Assembly: GCF_018860825.1 (NCBI RefSeq)
Contig: NZ_JAHKPZ010000015.1
Span: 186,001-250,000 of the forward strand
Reading direction: 5' to 3'
Length of the DNA stretch: 64,000 nucleotides
DNA from: Lacinutrix sp. C3R15
GTDB lineage: Bacteria; Bacteroidota; Bacteroidia; Flavobacteriales; Flavobacteriaceae
Shown here: positions 17,468 through 25,632 of the stretch, piece by piece
Layout of the letters: each line of letters opens with the position of its first letter
Numbering within the stretch: the first letter of the stretch is position 1
Made by a program: the position numbers and the translations under genes
Notes under the pieces: generated by a model
What the model saw: only the letters and a program-made list of their open reading frames with translations
Told to the model about the DNA's origin: nothing
Database searches by the model: none

Positions 17468-19471
17468 ATGAGAAAGAAATACTTTTTTTTTAATTGCCTC
17501 ATTATTTGCAACTTTCTGTGTTGTTATTCGCAAATTGTGAATGAAGGCATATTACAAATTGAACCTACAACAAATGTGTATTTTGAAAACGAATACACTA
17601 ATAAAAGCACAGGAAGTCATGCAAGCAACGGAAACCTTTATTTAAATGATAGTTTTATAAATAACGGAAATACTTCGTCTACATCAGGAACTACCTATTT
17701 TAAAAGTTCAGCGAACCCGTTAGTAAGTATTTCGGGAACTTCAAATGCTGTTAATTTTAATAATTTAGAAATCGATATTACTGCAGTAAGCAAAAAAGGT
17801 GTGTCTGTAGTAGATGGTTTTGCTTTGCAAATAGAGAACTCTCTTAGTTTAGTGAGTGGTGATATTCGTTTAACTGGTGAAGCGCAGCTTATACAAAAAC
17901 ATTTAGGTACAGATGTTAATACTATAGGTTCTGGAAAAATACTGATAGACCAACAAGGTTATGCTTCTGCTTATAAATACAATTATTGGTCATCACCAGT
18001 AAATAATAGTGGTGTCTTTTCCTTATTAAGCGGTAAGTTTGATGGTACAGATGCAAGCGTAAATCCGTTTAATCCACAAACAATGTTGTTTAATTCTGGT
18101 TCGCCTTATAACGGTGTGCCTTCTGTTTTAGATGGTAGTGATAATGTTACAACTGCCTTGACCATTAATACAAGGTGGATCTATAAATACTTACAAGGTG
18201 CAGGAGCGTATGGAGATTGGGTTAGTTTAAACCAAAATAGTATGTTAAATCCTGGTGAAGGGTATACTATGAAAGGAACAAATACTGCTTTAGCTAACCA
18301 AAATTATGTCTTTTATGGAGCGCCAAATAATGGGGAGTATTTAATGCTTATTAATTCTGGAGAAGAATCTTTATTAGGTAATCCGTATCCTTCAGCATTA
18401 GATACAGATGCATTTATTACAGATAATTTAGCATTGTTTGATGCGCTTTACTTTTGGGTAGATGGAGGGTCAAATTCACATGGTACCACAGATTATTTAG
18501 GTGGTTATGCTATACGTAATTTATCAGGAGGAACAGCGCCTTCTGTATCTGCATCTTTAATAGGAGGTATTGGTACGGCAGGTAGTGCAGAAGCTCCTAA
18601 ACGTTATGTGCCAGTGGCTCAGGGTTTTTTTGTTAATGCTTACGCAAGCGGATCTATAGTTTTTAATAATTCACAAAGAGATTTTAAAACAGAATCTTCA
18701 GGAGATGCTGTTTTTTATAGAACATCAAATGCAGATAATACAGATTCTGATGTTAGTACTGGTTTAGGTGATGACCTAGAACGTGATATCGATAATAAAT
18801 ACATACGAATAGGTTATCAAGATCCCGAAGGGTTTCATAGACAATTACTTTTAGCTTTTTTGCCCAACTCACCTGCAGATATACATTATAACCTTGGTTA
18901 TGACGCCTTATTGATAGATAGTAGAGAGGATGATCTTTTCTTTATAGTTGATGATGAATTAGATAAAAAGTTTGCAATTCAAGGGGTAAACTCTTTTAGT
19001 GAAGCCTTAGAGCTGCCATTAGGGATTATAATTTCAGAAGCAGGTTTGCATGAAATTATGATTGATGAAATAGACAATTTTGAAAACACCATTTATTTAA
19101 AAGATAATATTTTAAATACTACACACAATTTAACAGCTTCTAATTTTAATATCAATTTACCTGCTGGCGAATATTTAGATAGATACTCTTTAGTGTTTTT
19201 GCCACAAGAGTCTTTATCTAATACAGATGTAAATGCTTTAAATGTGGATGTTTTTTATGATGGAAATAACAATATTGTAGTGAATAACACAGAAAGAATT
19301 ACAATAAAAAGCATCAAAATATATAATGTTTTAGGGCAAGAAGTTTTTAAAGCAAATACAGACTTAAACAATAAAGATAGATTACAAATACCATTCAATC
19401 ATAGCCAGGGAATCTATTTGGTAAATGTAGAAACCAAAGAGGGTAAATTAACTAAAAAAATATTAAACTAA
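17468..19471 (+). CDS. Large secreted protein with T9SS type A sorting domain
   Basis: A 667-residue protein with a short hydrophobic signal peptide (about 1-22, ending CCYSQ). The body is rich in Asn, Gly, Ser and Thr and in predicted beta strands, with no catalytic motif I recognise. About 590-667 is a classic type A sorting domain: ITIKSIKIYNVLGQEVF, a short variable stretch, then GIYLVNVETKEGKLTKKILN. T9SS substrates with this tail cross the outer membrane and are usually anchored to the surface. It follows the STAS-like gene after 66 bp with no terminator, and precedes the next secreted protein by 5 bp, so it is probably in the same sigma-54 operon. A surface adhesin or matrix protein is a reasonable guess, no more. 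Confidence 0.85.
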   Translation: MRKKYFFFNCLIICNFLCCYSQIVNEGILQIEPTTNVYFENEYTNKSTGSHASNGNLYLNDSFINNGNTSSTSGTTYFKSSANPLVSISGTSNAVNFNNLEIDITAVSKKGVSVVDGFALQIENSLSLVSGDIRLTGEAQLIQKHLGTDVNTIGSGKILIDQQGYASAYKYNYWSSPVNNSGVFSLLSGKFDGTDASVNPFNPQTMLFNSGSPYNGVPSVLDGSDNVTTALTINTRWIYKYLQGAGAYGDWVSLNQNSMLNPGEGYTMKGTNTALANQNYVFYGAPNNGEYLMLINSGEESLLGNPYPSALDTDAFITDNLALFDALYFWVDGGSNSHGTTDYLGGYAIRNLSGGTAPSVSASLIGGIGTAGSAEAPKRYVPVAQGFFVNAYASGSIVFNNSQRDFKTESSGDAVFYRTSNADNTDSDVSTGLGDDLERDIDNKYIRIGYQDPEGFHRQLLLAFLPNSPADIHYNLGYDALLIDSREDDLFFIVDDELDKKFAIQGVNSFSEALELPLGIIISEAGLHEIMIDEIDNFENTIYLKDNILNTTHNLTASNFNINLPAGEYLDRYSLVFLPQESLSNTDVNALNVDVFYDGNNNIVVNNTERITIKSIKIYNVLGQEVFKANTDLNNKDRLQIPFNHSQGIYLVNVETKEGKLTKKILN

Positions 19472-19476
19472 TTATT

Positions 19477-20943
19477 ATGAAAAAATTAAACTTTAAAATA
19501 GCCATATTAACGTTAACAGCCTTTATTAGCTTTAATTATAGTGCCTTATCTCAAGTAGGTATAGGTACCTTAACACCAGATGCTTCTTCTATGTTAGATC
19601 TAAGTTCTACAGAAAAAGGAATGTTAGCACCAAGAATGACATCTGCAGAAAGAACCGCAATTTCAAGTCCAGCAAATGGTTTGTTAGTGTATGATATAAC
19701 AGAAAATGCATTTTACTTTTTTAAATCAGGTACTTGGACAAAGATGGAGTCAGAATCAAGTGTTAGAAGTAATCATAAAATAATAACTTCAGCTGCAGAT
19801 TTAAGTGATGAACTTGCAGCAGGAGGAGGTAGTAAGTATTTGCTAACTTCAAATACATTATATGAAATAAATGGAGAGATTACTTTAGCGCAATCTATAG
19901 ATTTAAATAATGCGTATTTAATTGGTTTAGATACTAATGAAGATAAGTTAAGTAAATCTGGAGGAACAATGTTTGTTGGTTCTACAGGAGGAAGTATAAG
20001 AAACCTAACACTAAGTGCTCCAGGTGGAACTGTTTTTAATTTAACAGGATCAAGTGCAGAAAGTTTTGTTTTTAGAGATTCTATTGTTGCTAGCTCTGCA
20101 TCTGTAGGTACTATTGATGGTTATGGCTTGGTGTTTTTAAGTATTGTTCAATTTTCAGGAAATACAACAGGAGTAACGTATAGTAACATAGCCAATTTAT
20201 TATTGAGTAATATGGGGTGGTTTTCTAATAATTCAGGAACATATGAAACGTTTACAGGAAATTTTGGTATTATTGAAAAACAAGGCGGATTCTCAGAATT
20301 AAATGGTACTACTATAGGTGTAGATGTAAGTAGTAGTCCTGTAGTTCAAAGTGGTGTTCTTACTGGAGTTAGCTTTAGTGGTTCTAGTACACAGTATGTA
20401 AATAAATATGCTACGGGATCCTATCCAGGGTTTAATTTTAATAATGCATGGACGGTAGATTGTCCAGGTCTTCCGGTAGAGTCAGATCAAGTTGCAACAG
20501 GTAATATTTATTATGACGGAACCATTACAACAGGTTTTGTTCAAAGTGTAACAAATGGAAGTCCGTTAAATTTAAGAGGGAATAGTAATTCAAACTCTAC
20601 AGCTTCTGTTAACCTTTTAAGAATGTCTTCCCCTCAAGATAATAGGTTAACTTATTTAGGGCAAAAAACAAGAACATTTCAAATAAATGCAGCGCTGTCT
20701 GTTAGAGGAAATACAAGCGTTGGTAATTATTACGCTTTTTTTATAAGAAAAAAAGGAATAGAAACTTTAACCGAAACAAATACTTTAATGCGTGTTAATA
20801 ATACTTCAGACATTTCAAGTATTTCTATTTCAGGAACTGTTGAGTTAGCTCCAAATGACTATATAGAAATTTGGGGACAACGATTAAATAGTTCTGGTAC
20901 TTCATCAATAACCGTATTTTCATTAAATATTAATATCAAATAA
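19477..20943 (+). CDS. Exported beta-rich surface protein of unknown function
   Basis: A 488-residue protein with a clear signal peptide (MKKLNFKIAILTLTAFISFN..., cleaved near residue 26). It is followed by VGIGTLTPDASSMLDLSS and LAPRMTSAERTAI, a motif block that recurs at the start of many flavobacterial surface proteins. The middle (about 110-350) is Gly/Ser/Thr-rich and looks like a beta-helix or repeated beta structure. The last ~130 residues resemble a compact beta-sandwich. I see no type A sorting tail, so the export route past the inner membrane is unclear. It lies 5 bp after the T9SS protein and is closed by a strong terminator, making it the last gene of the operon that starts at 16988. 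Confidence 0.8.
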   Translation: MKKLNFKIAILTLTAFISFNYSALSQVGIGTLTPDASSMLDLSSTEKGMLAPRMTSAERTAISSPANGLLVYDITENAFYFFKSGTWTKMESESSVRSNHKIITSAADLSDELAAGGGSKYLLTSNTLYEINGEITLAQSIDLNNAYLIGLDTNEDKLSKSGGTMFVGSTGGSIRNLTLSAPGGTVFNLTGSSAESFVFRDSIVASSASVGTIDGYGLVFLSIVQFSGNTTGVTYSNIANLLLSNMGWFSNNSGTYETFTGNFGIIEKQGGFSELNGTTIGVDVSSSPVVQSGVLTGVSFSGSSTQYVNKYATGSYPGFNFNNAWTVDCPGLPVESDQVATGNIYYDGTITTGFVQSVTNGSPLNLRGNSNSNSTASVNLLRMSSPQDNRLTYLGQKTRTFQINAALSVRGNTSVGNYYAFFIRKKGIETLTETNTLMRVNNTSDISSISISGTVELAPNDYIEIWGQRLNSSGTSSITVFSLNINIK

Positions 20944-20987
20944 AATAGTTGCTAAAAAAGTTTGGTGAGTATAAAGTGATAGAAATT

Positions 20988-21027
20988 ACCTCCAGTTTTA
21001 TTTGTTTTAAACTGGAGGTGTTTTTTT
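20988..21027 (+). terminator. Intrinsic terminator after the 488-residue surface protein
   Basis: An 11-bp stem (ACCTCCAGTTT paired with AAACTGGAGGT at 21009-21019) with a short A/T loop, followed at once by a run of seven T. It separates the first sigma-54 operon from the second, whose upstream sites begin about 215 bp further on. Confidence 0.85.
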
Positions 21028-21242
21028 AGTGGCTATCTGCTATAAAGTTGGTTTTAATCTATAAAAGCAATTATATCTCCTTGTTAAATAAAAGGGTTGT
21101 TGTGTTTTAAAGGCTTTAATTTAGGGAGTATGCATCTTTTTAAAACATTTGTTTTTATTCTAGCTATGCACATATTATTTGCTCGTTAAAATGCTAAAAC
21201 TAATTTAATACTGTGTTATTAAGTAACTTTTAATCATGTTAA

Positions 21243-21300
21243 AATTAACGGAATACCGTTAATTGTTCCGTTTTAGTCTAAAAATTTACGGAATATCGAT
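21243..21300 (+). promoter_or_regulatory. Tandem upstream activator sites for the sigma-54 operon at 21432
   Basis: A 22-bp near-palindrome (21243-21264, core TTAACGGAATACCGTTAA, only the centre asymmetric) is followed by TTACGGAATATCGAT at about 21286-21300. Centres are 40 bp apart, the same as at 16803-16860. The sequence between the two copies is also partly conserved. It lies 137 bp from the -24 box, identical to the first operon, so one regulator should control both. Confidence 0.75.
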
Positions 21301-21388
21301 AGTGCTATATTTTGGTTAAAATAAAATATAAAAAATAATCCGTTTGTTTTCAGTGGTTTACGTATTAATTCTTTTAAAAAATATTTTT

Positions 21389-21404
21389 TGGCACTTCTGT
21401 TGAA
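21389..21404 (+). promoter_or_regulatory. Sigma-54 (-24/-12) promoter, second copy
   Basis: TGGCAC-N5-TTGAA. The -24 GG (21390-21391) is 12 bp from the -12 position (21402-21403). The -12 C of the consensus is replaced by A, so this element is weaker than consensus. Its identity rests on the TGGCAC box, the spacing and the exact match in layout to the promoter at 16949. Transcription would start near 21415, about 17 bases before the ATG at 21432. Confidence 0.68.
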
Positions 21405-21431
21405 TACAAATTTTCAAATAAAGTAATAATA

Positions 21432-21854
21432 ATGAAAGAAGAGATACTTATTAATAATATTAAGTTTTGGGTAGACCAAAATATTATCTATTGTAAGTTG
21501 TATAATGATTCTGTTGTAGATTTTTCTTGTCAAGAATATGAGAGGTTATTTTGTAAAGCTATTTCAATATTGTCAGACGGATCCTATTTACCAGTGATTT
21601 TTGATCTTAAAGAGGTTAGTCGTTCTGTTTCTGTAAAGTTGTTTAAGTTTTTATCAAACAATTGTAAGATTAGAAGTTGTGTTCTGTCAAAAGTGTTTTT
21701 AGTAAAAAACTTTAAACAAAAAATCTTGCTTTCTTATTATGTGATGTTTAGCGATTCTAAAGTGCCAAATTCAATTTTTATAGATTCTGGTTTAGCAGAG
21801 CGTTATAGTCATCAATATTATGATGTCTTTAACTCCATTAGCTGTGAGATTTAA
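21432..21854 (+). CDS. Small STAS/SEC14-like protein, second copy
   Basis: A 140-residue soluble protein, paralogous to the product of 16988-17401. Shared features are the N-terminal (F)WVDQNIIYCKL-type strand, LPVIFDLKEV, VKLFKFLSNNCKIRS and a hydrophobic FLVKNF segment. No catalytic residues stand out and there is no membrane segment. It is first in the second sigma-54 operon; the predicted transcript starts about 17 bases upstream. The third paralogue follows after a single base, so the two are probably made in a fixed ratio and may form a complex. Family assignment by fold pattern only. Confidence 0.8.
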   Translation: MKEEILINNIKFWVDQNIIYCKLYNDSVVDFSCQEYERLFCKAISILSDGSYLPVIFDLKEVSRSVSVKLFKFLSNNCKIRSCVLSKVFLVKNFKQKILLSYYVMFSDSKVPNSIFIDSGLAERYSHQYYDVFNSISCEI

Positions 21855-21855
21855 T

Positions 21856-22257
21856 ATGGAGAACATGGTTATAGTTGGAAATTCCAAATTTTGGACAGAC
21901 AATAATATTCTTTACTGTCAATTTAGAAGTAGAGAAGTTAATTATAAAATAGACGTAGATAAAATAGAGTTATTTATAAAGGTAATTGACAGGTTGTGTA
22001 ATGGTAAACCAATGCCTTTTTTAATTGATTTAAGAAACGCTCAAGGAGCGCTTACAAGAGAGTCTGCTAATTTATTGTCTAACTCGCCAATATTAAAAAA
22101 ATTAAGGATTTCTGAAGCTTATTTAATAAATAGTATTGGTGTAAGACTTGTAATAAATAGTTATAAAAGGATTTATGAACCTACAACACCTTTTGTGGTA
22201 TTTAATGATTTAGAATCTGCAAAAGAATATTGTTTAGATGCTAGAAGTCGTTATTGA
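21856..22257 (+). CDS. Small STAS/SEC14-like protein, third copy
   Basis: The ATG at 21856 (133 residues, MENMVIVGNSKFW...) begins one base after the previous stop. A start at 21820 would overlap the upstream gene by 35 bp and add a poor N-terminus. It is closer to typical STAS/SEC14-like proteins of Bacteroidetes than the other two copies: FWTDNNILYCQF at the start, MPFLIDLRNAQGALT in the middle, LRISEAYLINSIGVRL, then PFVVFNDLESAKEYCLDA at the end. Cytoplasmic, no enzyme motif. It lacks its own promoter and is read from the sigma-54 promoter at 21389. Possible role: partner-switching or scaffold protein, by fold analogy only. Confidence 0.8.
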   Translation: MENMVIVGNSKFWTDNNILYCQFRSREVNYKIDVDKIELFIKVIDRLCNGKPMPFLIDLRNAQGALTRESANLLSNSPILKKLRISEAYLINSIGVRLVINSYKRIYEPTTPFVVFNDLESAKEYCLDARSRY

Positions 22258-22495
22258 GGCAAAAGAATAAAATTTCATAACAAAATGAAAGTGTTTAAAA
22301 TGTGTGTAAATAGTTGTTGTGATTTAATTTAAAAAAAAATAAAAGTAGAATGTGTTGTTAAAATAAAAACCTTCTACAAAACAATGTTTGTTCTAGATAG
22401 TGTCTTCTTGTAAGGTAATATGCTGGAAATGGATGGTTTCAATTCTTAAAAGAATTTAAAAAGTTAAGTAAGATTAATTAAAAACATTGAAATAT

Positions 22496-22669
22496 ATGCA
22501 AGCTTCATCTGCTAGTTCTCAGGACAATAATAAAGAGAAAAAGAAAACCTCTTTTTCAAGTTGTTCTAATAAGTTATTTGTAACTAATGATTTAGAAAAC
22601 AACACAATAGCGTTAAAATCATATCTTAATAGGTTTGATTCTGAGGCAGAAGATGTTAGTTTAAAATAA
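22496..22669 (+). CDS. Possible small serine/lysine-rich protein
   Basis: A 57-residue frame from ATG 22496 (a TTG at 22487 would add three residues). It begins MQASSASSQDNNKEKKK, has a short hydrophobic stretch KLFVTNDL and an acidic end. No recognisable domain or signal peptide. It lies 238 bp after the third STAS-like gene, with no sigma-54-like element of its own in between. It could be the last gene of that operon or a chance frame. The sequence is polar, low complexity and unsupported by any homologue I know. Confidence 0.35.
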   Translation: MQASSASSQDNNKEKKKTSFSSCSNKLFVTNDLENNTIALKSYLNRFDSEAEDVSLK

Positions 22670-22848
22670 GGAGGCTAGTAACTTCTAAATAGTGTTTGTA
22701 AGATGCTGTTTTAGTAGAATGTATGCTTCTTTTTTAAAGATAATAAATAAAGGCTATAGCTTAGTAAAAAGTAGTTAAGTCTATACCTAAATAGTAATAA
22801 TGGTTGTTAATAGCTGTTATAATACCCTTTCCCTATGTAACCGAAAAG

Positions 22849-22874
22849 CCCGATTCTTGAATCGGGTTTTTTGT
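22849..22874 (+). terminator. Intrinsic terminator ending the STAS-like operon
   Basis: A stem CCCGATT/AATCGGG with a 4-base loop, flanked by AAAAG on the left and TTTTTTG on the right, so it may work in both directions. The nearest plus-strand frame ends at 22669, which leaves about 180 bases of untranslated RNA before it. The stem is nearly the same as the one that ends the tRNA-Phe transcript. Confidence 0.75.
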
Positions 22875-23329
22875 TTTTAGGTCTTAAATAACGCTTGAAA
22901 TGGTTTGGTTTAGTGTTTTTTTTTTTGTAGCATTTATAATTAGGTGTTTAAGGTAAATTCTTATGTGTATTAAAGCAGTTTATATCGTAGTTATGCGCTA
23001 GTGTAAATGCCTTACAAACAGTGTGTACCAAACATGTGCTTGAGAAAAAACGGCCTTTGTTTTTACAATTTTAAGCCCAGTATTTATTTTGTAATGTTCA
23101 TTAAGCATTAAATATAAATTCAAAAACCCTAAAAAAATTTTTTTAAAGTATTGCAAGCCTAAGATTTAATTTTACATTTAAAAAAGTTACGGTAGCGTAG
23201 TAGTAAAAAAAAGAAGCGGTTTTTAAATTTCCAGATTTTGATTAAAAGTCCCAAATCAAAAAAATACATTATGGTTTAAAACAGAATTTTATATAAAATT
23301 AAGAAAACATAATGTAGGTTATTAAAAAC
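22875..23329. other. Gene-free A+T-rich region between two terminators
   Basis: About 450 bp with no open frame that looks coding on either strand. It has a run of T at about 22917-22927 and A-rich stretches. It is bounded by a plus-strand terminator on the left and the tRNA-Phe terminator on the right. I see no convincing RNA gene, repeat or operator in it. Confidence 0.5.
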
Positions 23330-23356
23330 AAAAAACCCGATTCATTGAATCGGGTT
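23330..23356 (-). terminator. Terminator of tRNA-Phe
   Basis: Read on the minus strand, the tRNA 3' end is followed within 10 bases by a stem ACCCGATTC/GAATCGGGT with a 3-base loop and then a T-rich tract. It is a near copy of the hairpin at 22849-22866. Confidence 0.8.
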
Positions 23357-23361
23357 TTAAG

Positions 23362-23437
23362 TGGTGGTGCCTCCAGGAATCGAACCAGGGACACAAGGAT
23401 TTTCAGTCCTTTGCTCTACCAACTGAGCTAAGGCACC
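23362..23437 (-). tRNA. tRNA-Phe (GAA)
   Basis: On the minus strand a complete cloverleaf is readable. The 7-bp acceptor is GGTGCCT/AGGCACC, with a D-arm (AGCTCAGTTGGTAGAGC) and a T-arm (CCTGG-TTCGATT-CCAGG). The anticodon loop CTGAAAA on a GGA-type stem gives anticodon GAA, phenylalanine. The discriminator A at 23365 is followed by an encoded CCA (23362-23364). Total 76 bases with CCA. Confidence 0.96.
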
Positions 23438-23585
23438 AGTAGCATAAAATTGCGAGTGCAAATATATGTACCTTTTTGGTATTCGCAAAGAAAAAAATGA
23501 AAAATATTTAATATTTATTTTTTAATTGAAAAAAAAGGGAGTTTAAAATAACTCGTTTTGTAAATTTGATGCTTTTATAAGTAAT

Positions 23586-24314
23586 ATGAATCTAATAATT
23601 GATGTAGGTAATTCTTTTGTAAAACTAGCTGTTTTTAAGCAAGATAAGATTATTGATAGCTATAAAGTACGTAGTAAAGATGTGCTAAAAACGTTAAGAT
23701 TAATAAGAAAAGAATATAAAAACATTGATAAAACAATATTTTCTTCTGTTGGAAAATTAAAAAAAACAGATTTAACTTATTTAGAAAAATATTATAAAAC
23801 AATTATTTTAAGTCATGAAACCAAAGTGCCTTTTAAGAATTTGTATGGTACTCCTAAAACTTTAGGTATAGATAGAATTGCTCTGGTTAGTGCGTCTGTG
23901 CAACAATATTCCAATAAAAATGTTTTAATTATTGATGCAGGAACCTGTATAACTTTTGATTTTATTACTAATAAAAATCAGTATGTAGGTGGTGCAATTT
24001 CACCAGGAATAAGAATGCGTTATGATGCTTTGCATCATTTTACAGCAAATTTACCGTTATTAAAAACAGAGATGCCAAAAAACATTATTGGAGACAGCAC
24101 AACTAGCGCTATGCATTCTGGAGTTATAAAAGGAGTTTTACATGAAATTGATGGTGCTATTCAAGAATATAAGTCAAAATATCCTGATTTAACAGTTATT
24201 TTAACAGGAGGAGACACTAAATTTTTGTCTAAACAATTAAAAAGTAGCATATTTGCCAACTCTAATTTCCTTTTAGAGGGATTGAATTTTATTTTACAAT
24301 ATAATACACACTAA
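23586..24314 (+). CDS. coaX: Type III pantothenate kinase
   Basis: A 242-residue member of the ASKHA-fold CoaX family. It phosphorylates pantothenate in the first step of coenzyme A synthesis. The N-terminal phosphate loop is DVGNSFVKLAVF (residues about 5-16). The second nucleotide-binding motif is DAGTCITFDF (about 117-126), followed by GGAISPGIRMRYDAL, and GGDT sits near the C-terminus. Length and motif spacing are normal for the family. The stop shares its last base with the ATG of the outer-membrane protein (TAATG), so coaX heads a tightly packed run of envelope genes through lptC. Confidence 0.93.
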   Translation: MNLIIDVGNSFVKLAVFKQDKIIDSYKVRSKDVLKTLRLIRKEYKNIDKTIFSSVGKLKKTDLTYLEKYYKTIILSHETKVPFKNLYGTPKTLGIDRIALVSASVQQYSNKNVLIIDAGTCITFDFITNKNQYVGGAISPGIRMRYDALHHFTANLPLLKTEMPKNIIGDSTTSAMHSGVIKGVLHEIDGAIQEYKSKYPDLTVILTGGDTKFLSKQLKSSIFANSNFLLEGLNFILQYNTH

Positions 24315-25621
24315 TGATAAAAAAACTGGTAATAGTTTTTATTGCATTTTTTGCAATTCAAAGTTTCGCTCAAGAAGGTACTACTTCACCATATTCTTTT
24401 TACGGAATGGGTAGCCTTAAATTTAAAGGTACTGTAGAAAACAGAAGCATGGGAGGACTAAGTATTTATACAGATAGTATACATGTAAATCTAAGAAATC
24501 CTGCATCTTATGGAGGTAGCGATTTAGGTTTGTACAATAACGAAGGTAGACCAATGATATTTACTGTTGGTGGAAGTCACAGCTCTACAAAACTGAAAAG
24601 TGATTCTAATAATGATCGTACTTCAGCTTCTACTTTTGATTATATAGCAGTTTCATTACCACTAGGTAAATTAGGTATTGGTTTTGGTTTAATGCCTTAT
24701 ACTTCTGTAGGTTATAAGCTAGAACGTTATGGTGATGATGGTATTACCAATAGATTTAAAGGAAATGGAGGTGTTAACAGAACTTATTTGTCTGCAGGAT
24801 ACCAATTAACCAATGATTTAAGTTTTGGTGTTGATGTGCAGTATAACTTTGGAAATATTGAAGGAAGCAGTATTGAGTACCTTTATGATGATGGTAGCTT
24901 ATTGCAATACCAAACAAGAGAAAATAACAGATCAGATATTAGTGGCTTAACATATAACCTTGGGCTTTCTTACAAAACAAAAATTAATGGAAAGTTAGAG
25001 TTAGTTACTGGAGCAACTTATTCTCCTAAAAGTGATTTAAAATCTAAAAACCAAAGATCTTTAAATACCATTGTAATAAATAGCGCAACAGGATTAGAAT
25101 CTGTTTTATATACTTTAGAAGGAGATTTAGAAGCGCAAGGCTTAAAAGAAACAGACTTAGTAATGCCAGCAAAATTTACTTTTGGTGTAGGTATTGGAGA
25201 CCCAAGAAAATGGTTTGTAGGTGTAGAAAGTATTTTTCAAGAAACAAGTAAGTTTAATAATGAATTGTATACATCAGCAAATACTGTAACAACGTATGAA
25301 AACAGTAATACTTTTTCGTTAGGTGGTTTTTATATTCCAGATTATAATGCCTATAGGTCTTACTTAAAAAGAATGGTGTATCGTGCAGGATTTAGAGCAG
25401 AAAAGACCGGATTAGTTATCAATGGAGAGTCTATAGATGAGTTTGGCATATCTTTTGGAGTAGGATTACCAGTTGGCAATTTATTCTCTAATGCAAACTT
25501 AGGTTTTGAAGTCGGAAAACGTGGTACAACTAACCAAAATTTAATACAAGAGAATTTCGTTAATTTCCAATTAAGTTTATCTTTGAACGATAGATGGTTC
25601 CAAAAAAGCAAATACGATTAA
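24314..25621 (+). CDS. Outer-membrane beta-barrel protein of unknown function
   Basis: A 435-residue protein with signal peptide MIKKLVIVFIAFFAIQSFAQ. Repeated amphipathic beta strands with Gly and aromatic girdles follow (for example GSLKFKGTVENRSMGG, LGKLGIGFGLMPYTSVGYKLE, LGFEVGKRGTTNQNL). The layout matches the FadL/PorV-like barrel proteins that are common in Bacteroidetes; substrate unknown. It sits between coaX and a TPR protein with 1-bp or near-zero spacing. The gene order here looks like a conserved flavobacterial housekeeping cluster, from memory of similar genomes. Confidence 0.82.
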   Translation: MIKKLVIVFIAFFAIQSFAQEGTTSPYSFYGMGSLKFKGTVENRSMGGLSIYTDSIHVNLRNPASYGGSDLGLYNNEGRPMIFTVGGSHSSTKLKSDSNNDRTSASTFDYIAVSLPLGKLGIGFGLMPYTSVGYKLERYGDDGITNRFKGNGGVNRTYLSAGYQLTNDLSFGVDVQYNFGNIEGSSIEYLYDDGSLLQYQTRENNRSDISGLTYNLGLSYKTKINGKLELVTGATYSPKSDLKSKNQRSLNTIVINSATGLESVLYTLEGDLEAQGLKETDLVMPAKFTFGVGIGDPRKWFVGVESIFQETSKFNNELYTSANTVTTYENSNTFSLGGFYIPDYNAYRSYLKRMVYRAGFRAEKTGLVINGESIDEFGISFGVGLPVGNLFSNANLGFEVGKRGTTNQNLIQENFVNFQLSLSLNDRWFQKSKYD

Positions 25622-25632
25622 CATCAAAAATT

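Noticed and set aside
25594-25632. Earlier start for the TPR protein
   Set aside because: It lies within the preceding gene and would place 13 polar residues before an otherwise good signal peptide starting at 25633.
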